Positions 35,701-47,782 of a DNA stretch of 64,000 bases are shown here, piece after piece. Both the position numbers and the translations under genes were made by a program. The stretch's first letter is position 1; each line of letters starts with the position of its first letter. This DNA comes from Piper betle. Taxonomy: Eukaryota > Streptophyta > Magnoliopsida > Piperales > Piperaceae. The stretch is from assembly GCA_033002965.1 (NCBI GenBank), contig JAURVB010001852.1, positions 1 to 64,000 on the forward strand. Reading direction: 5' to 3'. A model generated the notes under the pieces. The model did no database searches, was not told where the DNA came from, and saw nothing but the letters and a program-made list of their open reading frames with translations.

Positions 35701-37533
35701 ATAAATATTTCCTCCAATTGAACATGGAATCACAAATTTGCTCAGGGTCTTTCAACTTAGGAGGTAGTTTTCTTGGAGGATAGCACTACATTCCTTTGTC
35801 ATGGCCATAACTTCATTATCATTATCTCCTTTTCTTGGCTAGAATATCCTTCAAGTATTTTACATAACTAGGCATCGTTCAAGTACTTCAACGAAAGGTA
35901 AGTTAATTTGTAATTTCTTAAATATATCAAGAAAATTTTTGAAATATTTTTCATCACTTTGTTTCCTCAATCTAAAAGGAAATGGTACATTTTTTTCGAC
36001 CTCTTCTGTATGTACCTCATCTTTCTCTTTCCCTTTGCTTCCGAGTAAGCTAACCAATGTATTGGGTTCATGTTCGTTGTTTGGTTTTTCATCTTTTTCC
36101 TTAACTTCATTAGGCTGAACTGGTTCTTGTAAAGTAATACCACTCTGGGTTGTTACAGCTTTGCAATGCTCTTGACCATCTTTCCTTGGTTGTTCTGGTT
36201 GGCTAGGAAGTACACCCTTGGGTCGCTCACTTGGTTCCTTGTTTAATTGCACCATAACTTGTTGCATAAATCTTGTTGTTGTTGTTGTTGATTCTACATG
36301 AATTGTTGCATAGTTTGTTGCATGGAATTGAACATTTGGATCAAATCCGGTTGTTGTGGCTGAAAAGAAAGTGAAGGGGGTCAAGAATGTTGTGATGGTG
36401 GTGGTGGATTATTGAGGACAGATAGCCGATTGTGGAGAATTATTCCATGAAATGTTGGGGTTATTGCCAACCCACATTGTAGGTATTGGAATAGGGATTG
36501 TTGTTCCTATTAAAGTTGCCTACATAGTTAACTTGATCTGTTGCACATTGACCTGTAGAATGTCCTTGTCCACACCATTCACACCTTGGCTCCACAGCCT
36601 TAACATGTCCCTGCATATTAATGATTTTGAACTTGATTAGCTAAAGCACTAACCTGAGCAGATAAAGCAGTAAGTGCATCTAATTCTAAAACTCCAGTAG
36701 TCCTCCTTGGGTGCCTTTCTTGTGTTGCATGGTGGTTGCTAGGAACCATTAATTCTAGCAATTGAAAAGCATCATGTGGGTTCTTCCTAAGAAACGATCC
36801 ATTGGCCGCCGCATCAACTATGTTCTTTGTTTTCCCCAACAACCCATTATAGAAAGTTTGCAGTTGCATCCATCTTTCTATACCATGGTTGGGACACTTT
36901 TTCAACAATTCTTTAAATCTTTCCCATGCCTCAAAGAGAGACTCACCATCAAACTGCAAAAAAGATAAAATTTCATTACGTAATCTAGCAGTTTTAGAAG
37001 GAGGAAAATATTTTAACAAAAATTTTTCAGACAATTCATCCCTAAGTGGTAATTGAATCTAATGATGACAACCACTCTTTCGCACTTCCTATTAATGAGA
37101 ATGGAAATAAGCGAAGGCGGAGAGCATCGTCAGAGACACCAGGTTGCTTATACATATCGCAAACCGATAGGAAATCGATGATATGCCTATTAGGATTTTC
37201 AGTAGGCGATCCACTAAATTGTCCTATAGTTTGTAACATGTTAAATAAAACTGGTTTAAGCTCAAAGTGGGTCGCATCCACCAGTGGTGCAATAATACTA
37301 GGTTGTAACCCTCTTGCAAGAGGTACAACCCAATCTTGGATTGCCCTATTGTCATCATTGGCTACTGCTACAATCAGTGGAAGTGGAGGCATTTGTTGTT
37401 GTTGTGGGTCCATGGCTTCTTCTTCTATTGCTTCTTGTGCTCTTCTTCCAGCAGCACGCAAGTTTCTCAAAGTCCTTTCAATCTCTGGATCATAAGAAAA
37501 CAAGGGTGACCACACTAATCGATGCATAAACAA
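35701..37533 (-). pseudogene. Athila-type gag of X1, frameshifted
   Basis: Pieces: 37042-37533 (N-terminal part; MDPQQQQ start within it; FNMLQTIGQFSG; NRHIIDFLSVCD), 36618-37034 (KYFPPSKTARLRNEI, EAWERFKELLKKCPNHG, TFYNGL) and 35860-36384 (hinge before the protease). A one-base insertion near 37038 separates the first two pieces. The zinc-knuckle region, near 36480-36600, is frameshifted. The motif order is diagnostic for Athila-lineage gag (Ty3/gypsy, Tat clade). This is the structural protein of the particle; broken here. Confidence 0.87.
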
Positions 37534-37654
37534 ATGATAATAAGGAAGAAGACAATGATATAAGTTTATTTTTTTAAAAAATCAGACACTAAAATCTAAA
37601 AGAAAAGAAAAAGACTCAAAATTCTAATCCTAAATTAACTAAGAAAATTTGATC

Positions 37655-37672
37655 TCCCTGGCAACGATGCCA
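37655..37672 (-). promoter_or_regulatory. PBS of X1 (tRNA-Asp)
   Basis: The reverse complement begins TGGCATCGTTGCCAGGGA, matching the 3' end of plant tRNA-Asp with one change. Confidence 0.85.
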
Positions 37673-37678
37673 AAAACT

Positions 37679-38846
37679 TGTTCGAATAATTTCAATGACA
37701 TGCAAGTATACACAGTCAAAACAAGTAATATAATGATAAATTCGAATATCATCCCACAGAGAGATGAATTTCCTTAAATTAATTAAAGAAAATTAAATTA
37801 AAAGCAAAATAGAAACAATCGACTTGAACTAAATCTAACTAATAACTTTAAATTAAAGAAAGAGTTATAATGATAAAATTCGTTCTAGAGTCGAATTTCC
37901 CTTAATATTGAATTTAATCTTCATCAAATCTTACTTTTATCTTTTATTCCTTCAGATTGTCAATCTAGGATAATTATATGACATGGTGGCTCCCGCTCCT
38001 TCATGCTTCTATTATTTTGCCTCAATTTCTACCTCCTGGTGATAATTGATTAATCAACAAAATAATGCATTAAGATTTACCTTACAATCGCATACGGTGT
38101 TATGTATCTCCCGACCACAATGACAAACAAGTCAAAAGACTCGATAGTATGATGAATTATCAATGACTAATCTAATTAATTTCTCCCGAAATCTAATTAA
38201 ACCTCATGATCTAAGAAATAGGCGATCAATCTATTCTTAACATTTAGAACATGATAATTCAAACAATCTAATTGAATAAAATAGTAAGAGCTTGAAATGA
38301 ATTCAATTAAATCATGTTAAGTTTCATTCTTCTCTAGAACGAAGCATAAGACTACTCCATAATAAAAATAGAAAACAATATGAAAAAAACTATTTTTCAT
38401 TTTAAGAAGAAAAGAGTTACAAAACTAAAACTACTTCTAAGCCAAAAGTTGAGATATCTCAAACAACAAATGACCACCCTTTATATAGAAGATGAGATGC
38501 CCACAAGATACATGAATTGAAGGAGGTTTCTTACACATCAACGTAGACTAATTAATTATGATGTCCATTCAAATTTCCAACTCCTCGACATACTCAAATG
38601 TAGCCAAGATAATTTACGTCCATCTTCGTCAAACTTTGTCATTGGGTGACCATGACCTTTCAATTCCAAAGCTTAATTTGTTTCTTCTTTTTCTGCATTA
38701 AAAATCCAAAATTAAGTATATCTCATAAAATATTAATTAACTAGAATAAAATGAGAAATATCACATAAGTAATAATGTTTATACCCGAGAAGTACAAAAT
38801 CATATTAAAAATATGGGTAAATATTGTATACTTTAAATACTTAACA
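37679..38846 (-). repeat. X-family LTR (1168 bp), shared by X1 and a truncated neighbour
   Basis: On the minus strand, TGTTAAGTATT to CGAACA. TATATAAA complement is at 38481-38488. Sequence on its right (38847-39282) is the 3' internal end of the same family, so this LTR closes one element and opens the next. Confidence 0.88.
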
Positions 38847-39282
38847 CAACCCCAAACTTAAACTTTTGTGCGTCCCGAGCAAAATATCATAACCAAGAAA
38901 ATTTTACAACACAAAATTACGTAGTCCACATTATGTTCTCATATGATTTTTAATCAAACTATCTAGAGGCAACAAGATGTCAATCAAATCAAAAATTTCC
39001 CTTCATCAATCACATCCAAAAGAAGGCTCTAAGTGTGTGTGTGTGTGTGCGCGTAAGATAATCCATTAGCTTATCATTCTCATTTGCAACCAAGAGAATA
39101 CAATCAAGCACATGCTTAAATATATTCACCTTTCGCTCCCATTTCTACTAATGTAGGTGATGTCAATTCAATGGAATCAATAGGTCTTTATACGTTATAA
39201 CAGGGCCAATGGCTAGGGACCAAAAATAGGATAAACAAGAGAAAAAAATAAGACGCTAATATGCACCCTAACATTAAAAATC
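38847..39282 (-). mobile_element. 3' internal fragment of a second X-family element
   Basis: Collinear with 51062-51490 of X2, including the purine-rich tract next to the LTR (CCCCAAACTTAAACTTTTG on the plus strand). A TG/CG microsatellite is at 39032-39050. Truncated at about 39282. Confidence 0.85.
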
Positions 39283-39673
39283 TATAAACACAATCGAGCT
39301 AGGCCCACATGGGCACAATCCGATGGTCCAAAATATCTATGATACATGCAATGAGATACCTTAAAAATTCTAAATGAATACTAAACACTATTGTGGCCTA
39401 GATCTAGGCCTAAAATCTTGGCTAAATCATATAATATCATTTGTATGCCTCATGTATACACAGAAAACTTATGCTCGACTATACTATAACTAAAACTATC
39501 ATATGCATGTCAAGCATGCTCAGCCTCCATAACATGCTCATATGGCCATCTGGGCCTCATACTCATATTCTTAAAATTGTTATAGCTTGAGCTCGCTTCG
39601 AACTGACTCGAGATTGGTCCGTACCAGACAACTACAAGCGGGTAAAACTTTTACCTGAAGTTGGGGTTTTAAA
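39283..39673 (-). repeat. LTR-D2: fragment of a family-D LTR
   Basis: Collinear with 26936-27308 of LTR-D1, ending GTTGGGGTTTTA without the terminal ACA. Truncated on both sides. Confidence 0.85.
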
Positions 39674-40330
39674 AGAGAGATGGTGGTCCCGACAACACGG
39701 AGAGGGGATGAGGTTGGGGTGCTTCATGGTGGTCCGGCTAGGTGCCTGCGGCACCTATTTTCCAACAACCGAACTGGGAGAAACTCCTGGTGAGGCGAGC
39801 AAAGGTGAAGGGTCTGGAAGAAATAATAAGGTGGTGATAGTTTCATAATTAAAATTTGAGTTGCTCTCAACTCGAGTTAATAATCATAAAATAATTTTTC
39901 AAAATTATAAAATAAAATATTATACACCTAATAATTGTCTAATGACACGTTCTAAATCTACCAACCCACCCAAAATACTAACTCATGCAGCTTAACATGA
40001 TAAATGACCTAAATCTAATTTGTTAGTAGTGGAAGGATCCAGTCGGCCACAACGATGGTGGCAGCGGCAGCCAGAGGAAGAGGGCGGCCACATGAGTAAA
40101 GGATGCACTTTTGGAGAATCACGTATGCATGAAAGGGTAGTTTTTTAAATAAAACTTGACTCGGTCCCGAATCAAGTTAATAATAATAAAATAAATCGCA
40201 AAAATAATAAATAAAATACAATAATATCCAATAAAATACAATACATTTAATACTCATCTAATAGTATGTTATAACTCTACCAACGTAACCAAAATACTAG
40301 CTAATGTGTCTTGACGCAAAAAATGTTGGT
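39674..40330 (-). repeat. Two diverged LTR-like fragments in tandem
   Basis: Two segments, about 39829-40000 and 40133-40320, share the same order: TTAATAAT...AAAATAA after a Gln/Thr-codon-free ACTCG block, then CTAAT, then CTCTACCAAC or ATCTACCAAC and CAAAATACTA. They resemble the reverse complement of the U3 region of LTR-E and LTR-F (the CGAGTCAA block near 44560). I see no gene. Confidence 0.5.
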
Positions 40331-41239
40331 TTTCAAAGCTTAATTCGTTTCCACGCAATTTTAAAAAGCTTAATTATTTTCTATGCAATTTTAAAATTTT
40401 AATCCTCTTAAATCTTTTGGACATTCTTGGCATAGAATTTTTATAAAAAAATTTTATATATGTATTTTTATCCTGGTAATAAACTAAATTTTTTTTTGTT
40501 ATATCCATGTTTTTGGTAGTTCGTCTCTTATATAAGCTACGACATCCTAATTTGTTAACCTTACGATTTTAGTTTATTAAGCCATGATAAACAATTAAAT
40601 TGTTGTAAAGAAATTTTCTAGAGGTAACAAACTCATGTTAATTAAAATTGGTTTTCATTCTTTAATTAAAATAAAATTATTTTTTTGAATTTATATTAAT
40701 AGTTAATAATAAGATTTATCTACAATTTTAAATGTGTTTTAGTAGGTAGGTGATATTGTATATATTATTATATTATATTATCGAGCTGAATTCGAGTCGA
40801 GTTACGAGTTGATTTTTAGTTGAGTTCGAGTTATAATCGAGTCAAGTCGAGTCGAATACTGCTTTGCTCAAACTCAACTCGTAAGATTCATGTTCAAATT
40901 AAGTTCAAGCTTGAATATATATTAAATATCAAGTTTCGAGTCGAGTCGAGTCAAGTCAAACCAAACACCAAATCTTCACAAACTAGCTCTCTCAATTAGC
41001 GGTCCTAATTTCCATATCAGCATAGCACATCATAGCAAAATTTCACATCAAATAAGTTCTACAATCTACAAACATGTTCAAATCTAGTTTGTTTTTCCTT
41101 CCCCAAACTTAAACATAATTGTGTCGTCACAATTACTTAAAGTTAGCACAGAACAACAAAAGATGAAACAAACGGAAAGAGAAGAGGAATAAGAGTTACT
41201 CATTTTTAATTCTCGTTGTCGAAACTTGCATTGGCCTAG
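40331..41239. other. AT-rich sequence with a degenerate CGAGT-rich block
   Basis: Mostly AT-rich without a reading frame. 40785-40965 is a dense run of CGAGTCGAGT-type pentamers on both strands, resembling the subterminal repeats of plant hAT elements, but no ends or TSD could be placed. A CCCCAAACTTAAAC motif near 41103, like that beside X-family LTRs, hints at Athila-related debris. Confidence 0.45.
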
Positions 41240-42393
41240 GTGAAGTGGTATGTCGGGGGTTCGGATCCTCTGAGATATGTAACAATATCTTCTTTAGACT
41301 CTTCTTCTTCTACTTCATCATCTTTTGCAGACTTTGCTGGTGTTTTGGAGTGCATGGCGGGGTTTTGCCTTTTGTTCTATGATGGTGTTGGGGCCTCGCT
41401 TATATTCTTTGTTTCTTCCTTCTTCTGTTTGGATGCTTGAGTCTTTGCCTTGTCATCAACTTGAGGCTTCTGCGGGATCCTAGTAATAAGTGCAAAGATA
41501 GAATCACTAAAAGTAGGGAAGTTAGAAGTATCCACACTATTATATTTGCATATCTTTATCATTATTTGGTTCGTGCTGAGTGAAGGACATTAGCTTTTCC
41601 AGAATTTCTCTGCTTTTTCTCAATTCATCAAGTATTTTAGTAGTGGTTTTTGTGTCTCCAAATTGCGGTAACTCCTCCAGTGATTTGGCATAAATGGTCG
41701 TCCCATCCTTAACCCTTTGCTTATCTTCTGCAATCTCGACTCCAACATCCGTGCATATTATTGTGACCATAGCAGGAAACCATAGAGCTTTCAAAGGATT
41801 TCACCACGTCAATTATCTTGTTGTAGATAAGCCACCCAGTATCCACGTTCTTTTTTATAATCATTACATAAAGGAGGATGGTCCTATCCAAAGTGACATG
41901 GGAAGTGTGAGTGGTCAATTTGGAGCAAATTAATTTGAACAAGGGCATCCATCTTGTTGAGATTCTGATTGTTTTAACCAGTGGTCCATACTACATCCTT
42001 CACCTCCTGACATAATGTTTTTACCAGTTCCTTTATCTCGAGTCCTTCCTCCATTAGTGTTGAATAGTCATCCTCCTTATGGTGTGGAGTGTTAAGCAGT
42101 TTGTTCAGAGCTGAGCTGGAGAAGTCTACCCATTGACCAAGGAGAAATACCTTATCATCAACTACGCCCTACAAGTTATTGTAGAAGTCCTTTGCAATGG
42201 GCAGCAGTACCTCATCCGGCTTATCACACAACTGTCCCCACCATAGGTTGAACAAACCATATTGATCCCAAGGAAATATCCAAGCCAAAATAGAAAAGAA
42301 TAAGGAGCAGTAAGTAGAGCACTAAGTAGAGCTACCCCCAAGGAAGAAAAGTCTGGCAAAGAAAACAAAAGAAAACAACTACCCACTACCCAC

Positions 42394-43184
42394 CACCATT
42401 GAAAAAGTGCGCCGATTCCACTCGGAATCGGCCGATTTAAATCAGATCGGGCGAAATCCGCGTCAAATTTGGTTGGAATCGGTTTTGGGTAAATTACTAA
42501 AATACCTTTCATTTTATATTATATAAATTATTTATCAATGGGTAAAATATGAATTTATAGTTTATAATGATAGAAATACCCCTTTTTCTCCCTCTGCCGA
42601 CGCTGCCGCCCCTTCGCTCTGGCAGGGTGGGACAGGGTTGGAGGGGGGAGGCAGGGCCGGCAGGGGGATGGGGGCGGGGTCGGTGGGACTAGGGTGGCGG
42701 GGCGGGGCAGATGCCTGAGGGGGATAGGGCGGGGCAGGGCCAGTGGGGGAGTCTGAGCGAGGCGGGGACAGTGGGGGGAGTCTGGGCGTGGGCCGGTGGG
42801 GGAGTCAGGTGTGGCTGGGCTGGCGGGGGAGGCAGGGTGGCGACGGTGGGGTGAAGAGTTGGAGTGGTATTTTCATAATTAAAAATTGACTCGATTCCGA
42901 TCCAAGTAAAAAAAATAATTAATTAAAAATAATTTTTTTAAAAATCCTGAAAAATATGAAAAATATCATAAAATATAATACACACAATAATATCAAAATT
43001 ACACCAATATCTAATTTTTATATATTTATGTTATGAGTTGTCAAATTATTATATATGACCGATTTGGACGGTTTCAGATCAATTCAATTGGACCGATTTT
43101 TGTCCGATTTAGACCGATTCCGATTCTAATTCCGACTCCTTTGAAAACCGATTCCGATTCCAATTTCCAATTTTTGCGACGATG
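42394..43184. mobile_element. Non-autonomous hAT-like element, 8-bp TSD CTACCCAC
   Basis: CTACCCAC occurs at 42386-42393 and 43185-43192. The ends are imperfect inverted repeats: left CACCATTGAAAAAGTG, right (reverse complement) CATCGTCGCAAAAATTGG. Subterminal GATTCC/GGAATCGG repeats follow on both sides. The TSD length and A/T-rich terminal pattern fit hAT. At 791 bp it has no transposase. The middle (42600-42850) is strongly G-rich. Confidence 0.72.
42600..42855 (+). repeat. G-rich tract with quadruplex-type runs
   Basis: Almost continuous GGG and GGGG runs separated by 1-7 bases, with many GGCGGGG, GGCAGGG and GTGGGGG units, on the plus strand. It looks like a degenerate short tandem repeat inside the hAT-like element. 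Confidence 0.8.
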
Positions 43185-43888
43185 CTACCCACTACCCCCT
43201 GAGGGGGCTAGAGCCTCTTCTTCGTGGGTGTTGTTTCTTGTTTGGTTGGAGGCTCTGGCCCTTAGCCCCTCTCCTCCTTTGATTAGATCCTTCGATTGAT
43301 ACAGGTAGCTCTTGTACTTCCTATAGTGCAATATCTGCATTTTCCTTTGACTACTTTCTCCTTGTGCAACATACTAGGACTTCTCTTGTATTCTGATTGT
43401 CTTTTCTCCTGCCATTACTTTGTTTATTGTGTCTGGCCTTATGTGTTGGCTTGTCTCTTTCTCTTCGACCCTTACTTCCTTTGTCTGCTTTGGTTTTGTG
43501 CGGTGAATTGGGTTGAATGAGGGGCTCATGTTGGCATTGGAAATTGTAAGTCTTGTAGACTTCCTGTGCACCATCTTCCATAGAGGAACATCTAGATCCT
43601 CCTATTTTTCTGTATCTTCCTCATCTTGATTCCTTTCCTCCTTTTCTTCCTCTCTACTTGGTTTCTACATCCCATCCCTCTCAGTTAGTTATGGAGGTAG
43701 TGGTGATCCTTCGATTTCTTCATCCTCCGAGTTAGTAATTTGTGGAGAGGCCCTTTCTTTTTCTGTAATGCTTCGGCTTGAAGTACTTATTGCTTTTCAG
43801 TGGTTGGAAAGTCAGCAGGAATGGAACTATTTAGTTCCCCATCATGTACTGCCTTGGATTTGAAAGCAAGTTTCTTCTTGTGCACCAT

Positions 43889-44142
43889 CCTAACAAATGA
43901 GTAATATATGAGCAAATTGCAATTTTTGAACAAATGAGTAATATATCAGAACGTGCATGGACAAGCTAAAAGGAAGTCACGAATTATCTGACATGTATGA
44001 ACCATTTAAGTTTAAGTAAGCTTCTAAACACACATAATCTATAAAAAATTTAACTTGAACACTTTTTCATCGGCACTCATACTTTTTGGTTCAAATCATC
44101 AAATCTTTTTTACATCTTAAACATACAATCATACAACTAAGA
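43889..44142. other. Short spacer before element F
   Basis: Contains two copies of ACAAATGAGTAATATAT (about 43893 and 43932). No gene or recognised element. Confidence 0.5.
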
Positions 44143-44147
44143 ATAAA

Positions 44148-46647
44148 TGTAAAAACTATGATTCAAGTTAGGGTTTTATAGTCTAAACTGGTTTGTTCGA
44201 CCGTTATTTTAATTCGGGTCAATTTCAGAACACACGTATTGAACCGAAACCGATCTTGTGTTATGAACTAGGAGAGTCATGTGCGCCTAAGTATATGATG
44301 ATAACGTTAGTAAGACAGCAGGAAAATGAGTTATCAAAATATATAAGAGTATGCCTTATTTTTCTTTATTTATTTTAATTATATCGTAGAATTATTTTTA
44401 AGCCAAATAATACATTATGACGCGCCACAGGCAGTTTGGGCGGGTTATTAATTATAAGTATGCATTGCAGTATTGAGTGTATTATGATTTATGAGATTTT
44501 TCCATGTTTTTCTAGATTTTTTAGAATTATTACGAATTAGTATTATTTTTCTAGAGTCAGAGTAGAGTCAAGTTTTAATTACGAGATGACCATTCATTTT
44601 TCTTACCGACCATTCGTTTTTCTCACTGACCGTTCATTTTTCTCACCAATCATTCGTTTTTCTCACCAATCATTCATTTTTTATCTCCGTCCACTCGTTT
44701 TTCTCACCAACCACTCATTTTCTTCCCCTTGACATCTATTTATTCCACATCTCCGACACTGTCACCATCCAGCAGCCACCCTCCACCTCACCAAACTTCC
44801 TTCTTCTTTTTCTCCCTTCCCTCTTCCCCATGATCCTCACTCGAGCTAGCCACAACCTTGTCACTATTGCCGCATGATTGACGATTATGTAAAGAAATTT
44901 ATCCAATTTTATTTGATTGTTTTATGACTTTGGTGTGATTGTAAATATGTGTTGATTTAAATTTAAATGCATGTTAACGGATGATAATAATGAATTAGAG
45001 TTTGAATTTAAATGCATGTAAATAGAAATTGTCTTGTATGGATTGATGAGGAGTGTAGCATTTATGCATTATACGAGTCGTTAGTATTTAGTTTTGATGT
45101 GTAGGTACGGAGTAAAAGCTCGCCGCCTAGGTGCGAGGACACGCTCGGAGCTTCTACCATGTCCATTTAGGACTCATTTCCTGTTTTACGCTCTATTCTT
45201 TTGTGTATTACTTCATTATTTACAGGGTGAGTTAAGTGGAATTTTATCGGATTTCACTTAATCCGGGCCATTTAAATAGATAGTTTTCTGGATTATTAAC
45301 CCTCGAGAATGAGATCCCTCGATTATGTTTTCCAAAACAAGATCCACCACAAGTTGCCTTTGGGTCTATTGTATAATTCCTTTTACACACCTATATATAG
45401 TTTTATTGAGTTGTCACTGAGACGAGAGATGGGAAAACTGACTCCTATGTACCATGACCTAGTGCGCGTGCCAGTCAAAGTAGGCTCTGGATTAGTTAGC
45501 AGGCTATTTCAATCTTGAGGGTTCCTGACGACTCCTTTTTGAGTTCCTCACACCCAAAGAAACATGGAGGTTTACGGGTACTGTTTAGTATAGCACATGT
45601 CCGGACTTGTGGTTCAAAGGGCACTAGATGCGACTACCTAAGAGTACTCGATCTTTGTGCTCAAGGCCAGGAGAGTTATTGAGAAAAGGAGAAGGCTTAT
45701 GATATACTAGTAGTCCTGAGGGATTAGAAAATGAAATGAGAATCTCAGTAGCAGCAGAACAGTTAGTTCAGAATGCTACAAGGTCTAGAACCCAATGGCT
45801 CCTCAGTAGGTTCCCTTCAGAGAGTTCACAAGAAGTATATGAATGTTTTCCTTTATATGAGAGTTTTCTTTCATAGCCAGTTTAATATTTGTTATATTTT
45901 TGGACCAATGACACTCGTTACTGATGTGTTTTTATAATATATGTAAGTAACGATCATGAGTAGGATGAACCAACCTAGATAGATGAGCGGCGACGTCTCT
46001 TGCATACACACATGTCAGACGATAGCATATTTAATATTTTGAGGATGATGTAATGAAATACAATACATGATGATGTGGTGTGATATGAAGTATGTTGCCG
46101 TAGAAAGTTTGCTAACGATGACACGTTAATAAATATATTTAGACATTGAATAAGTACAATCAGTAAGTCAGGTCCCACAATTAATGAGAAATGTGAATAG
46201 AATGTATAGATGGATCAAGACCTTGTTCAGTTAGGTAAAATGAAGGCAAATCAGCAATTGAGTTGAGACTCAATACAAAAATGAATTCTATAGTTAAATG
46301 AATTAATCGTGTAAATATTTTAATAATTATTTATATATGTATACATGTTGATTTGACAGAGTGTCCCTTAATTGCACTTTTGTGGGAGATTTTGTCTATT
46401 TTATTTTTCAAATTTTTTTAATAATTTTATTGCAATTGTTGTTGGTATATAAATTGGTTTTCATGTCACTCATGTAATAGCATGTTAAGTTTATTTTTAT
46501 GCATTCATCAATACATAGCGATAGAAATCTTCCATCTCGAGACACCGAGAGTAGATCCACAAGGTTGGGTTTGGGGTAGCTGACCTAACCGAGACTAGTG
46601 ACATTCTGGTTTGCTTCCCGTGCATAAACCGGATTTGGGGTGTTACA
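44148..46647 (+). repeat. 5' LTR of element F (2500 bp)
   Basis: TGTAAAAACTATG to GGGGTGTTACA. Contains the 20-bp minisatellite at 44588-44722 and a TATATATAG TATA region near 45390. Blocks near 45115-45200 and 45540-45670 are strongly similar to LTR-E. Confidence 0.88.
44588..44722 (+). repeat. About 20-bp minisatellite in LTR-F
   Basis: Seven degenerate units of GACCATTCGTTTTTCTCAC type. The 3' LTR equivalent is at 48227-48373. Confidence 0.88.
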
Positions 46648-46839
46648 ATTTTGGTATCAAAGCAAACTCTCGATCAATTAAGTTGGAAGATATTTTCATT
46701 CATGACGTGTGTGCAAAGACTACTCCAAGTCCAGCTGGCTAGTATATATTTCTGTCTTTGTTTTCTTTGATTTACAGATTTCTCACCAATGGGTAGTGTA
46801 GTAGTATTTTTCAGGATTGGATCAGTGAGCAGGGGTAAT

Positions 46840-47711
46840 ATGGTAAGAGCTTGAAGTACTTGGAATAGAACTCCATCACCTCCTTTACCTAGACAGGCTA
46901 GCCCTACTCATATTCATAGTGAGATGGTGTCTAGCCGATCTAGAGCCACATTGCCTCTAGGAAATCCTCGTGAGCTAGGCTCGGTAAGCCACCGTAGCCA
47001 GAGCCATCGTAGTGGAGACGCCGCAACATTAGAAGCCATTAGAATGAAACGGAGGCTACCATTACCTGGTTGGAAGAGGTGCAAATGCAAATGCAACATA
47101 GTTAGAAGGAATTCCGAAGAGAACTATGACAAATAGCTCTTGCCATAGAACGAACAGAGAAGAAAATAGATGTGGATGATGAGGCACGAGGGAAGCCTGC
47201 AGTTCCCATGGGCCCTCTGCAGCCACCTCCTCCACCACTACATCAGGGGACCACTCCTACAATAATCTCACCGGTCATCCCACTTTAAGCAAGAAGGGGT
47301 ACAAAGGGTAGTGGACCTGGAAGAAATGACAAAGGATGGATAGGTGCCCCAGTGTTTGGTAATACTCTAATAGGAGCAGCATCGTCATTTTCGCAATTCG
47401 AGATTGGAGAAGGATAAAAAATTTGGCGAAGAGTTCAACAAAACCAAGGGTAGGGACAAAGAAACAATGATCAACAATCATCAAGACAACAACAAAGGGG
47501 TCTGGATCAGAGAGGAATAATGGCTACCATGATAGGAGAAGAATAGACAGCTTTGGATCATAAAGGAATACATATAACACCACCAGTAGAACCATCTACT
47601 TCTGCACCAACATGGGCAATGGGGATGGGCACAGCCACAATTGCTGAAGCACTGGAGTATATGACAAATGTGGCAGGTATACACGCATCCAGCTTCAGAT
47701 TTCAGATTTAG
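46840..47711 (+). pseudogene. Gag remnant of element F
   Basis: Begins at ATG 46840 with a Pro/Ser-rich stretch aligned to the start of E gag (RTPSPPLPRQASP). It keeps the Pro-rich linker near 47220 and the distinctive C-terminus near 47520-47711 (TATIAEALE, then a final FRFQI) that also ends E gag. The capsid core and zinc knuckles are deleted near 47400, and several stops are present. The shared final stop in E and F suggests the family's gag frame naturally ends there without pol. Confidence 0.75.
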
Positions 47712-47782
47712 TTGATAGCTACAAGAGTAAAGCCTCCTTGATTTAAAATTTCGAGGACAAAATTTTTATTAGTAGGGAAGAT

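Larger units (their letters stand above)
33536..38846 (-). mobile_element. X1: non-autonomous Athila-like element, 3' LTR missing
   Basis: Minus-strand order: 5' LTR 38846-37679, PBS for tRNA-Asp (37655-37672), gag, protease, then a direct jump to the end-of-pol region (near 35040-35080) and about 1.5 kb of non-coding 3' sequence to 33536. RT, RNase H and integrase are absent. X2 has the same organisation and the same deletion. The element is broken at 33536 against LTR-C, so no TSD can be scored. Confidence 0.87.
41240..43888 (-). pseudogene. Degenerate 'putative plant transposon protein' ORF, split by a hAT-like insertion
   Basis: Minus strand from ATG 43888 (MVHKKKLAFKSKAV). The N-terminal part is basic and of low complexity. 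Downstream of the insertion (42394-43184) are VLLPIAKDFYNNL near 42190-42230, GVVDDKVFLLGQWVDFSSSALN, LEIKELVKTLCQEVKDVVW, SHVTLDRTILLYVMI and LWFPAMVTIICTDVGVEIAED (41730-41794). That order matches the domain annotated in plants as 'putative plant transposon protein', commonly carried by large Ty3/gypsy elements. Several stops and frameshifts break it. The acidic/Lys-rich end is at 41377-41562. The biochemical role of this family is not established, and assignment rests on motif order only. Confidence 0.62.

Noticed and set aside
40785..40965. Complete hAT element defined by the CGAGT repeats
   Set aside because: Only the subterminal-type repeats are visible. No inverted ends or 8-bp duplication could be located.
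42600..42855. CpG island promoter of a host gene
   Set aside because: It is G-rich on one strand rather than CpG-rich, lies within a hAT-like element, and no adjacent gene is open.
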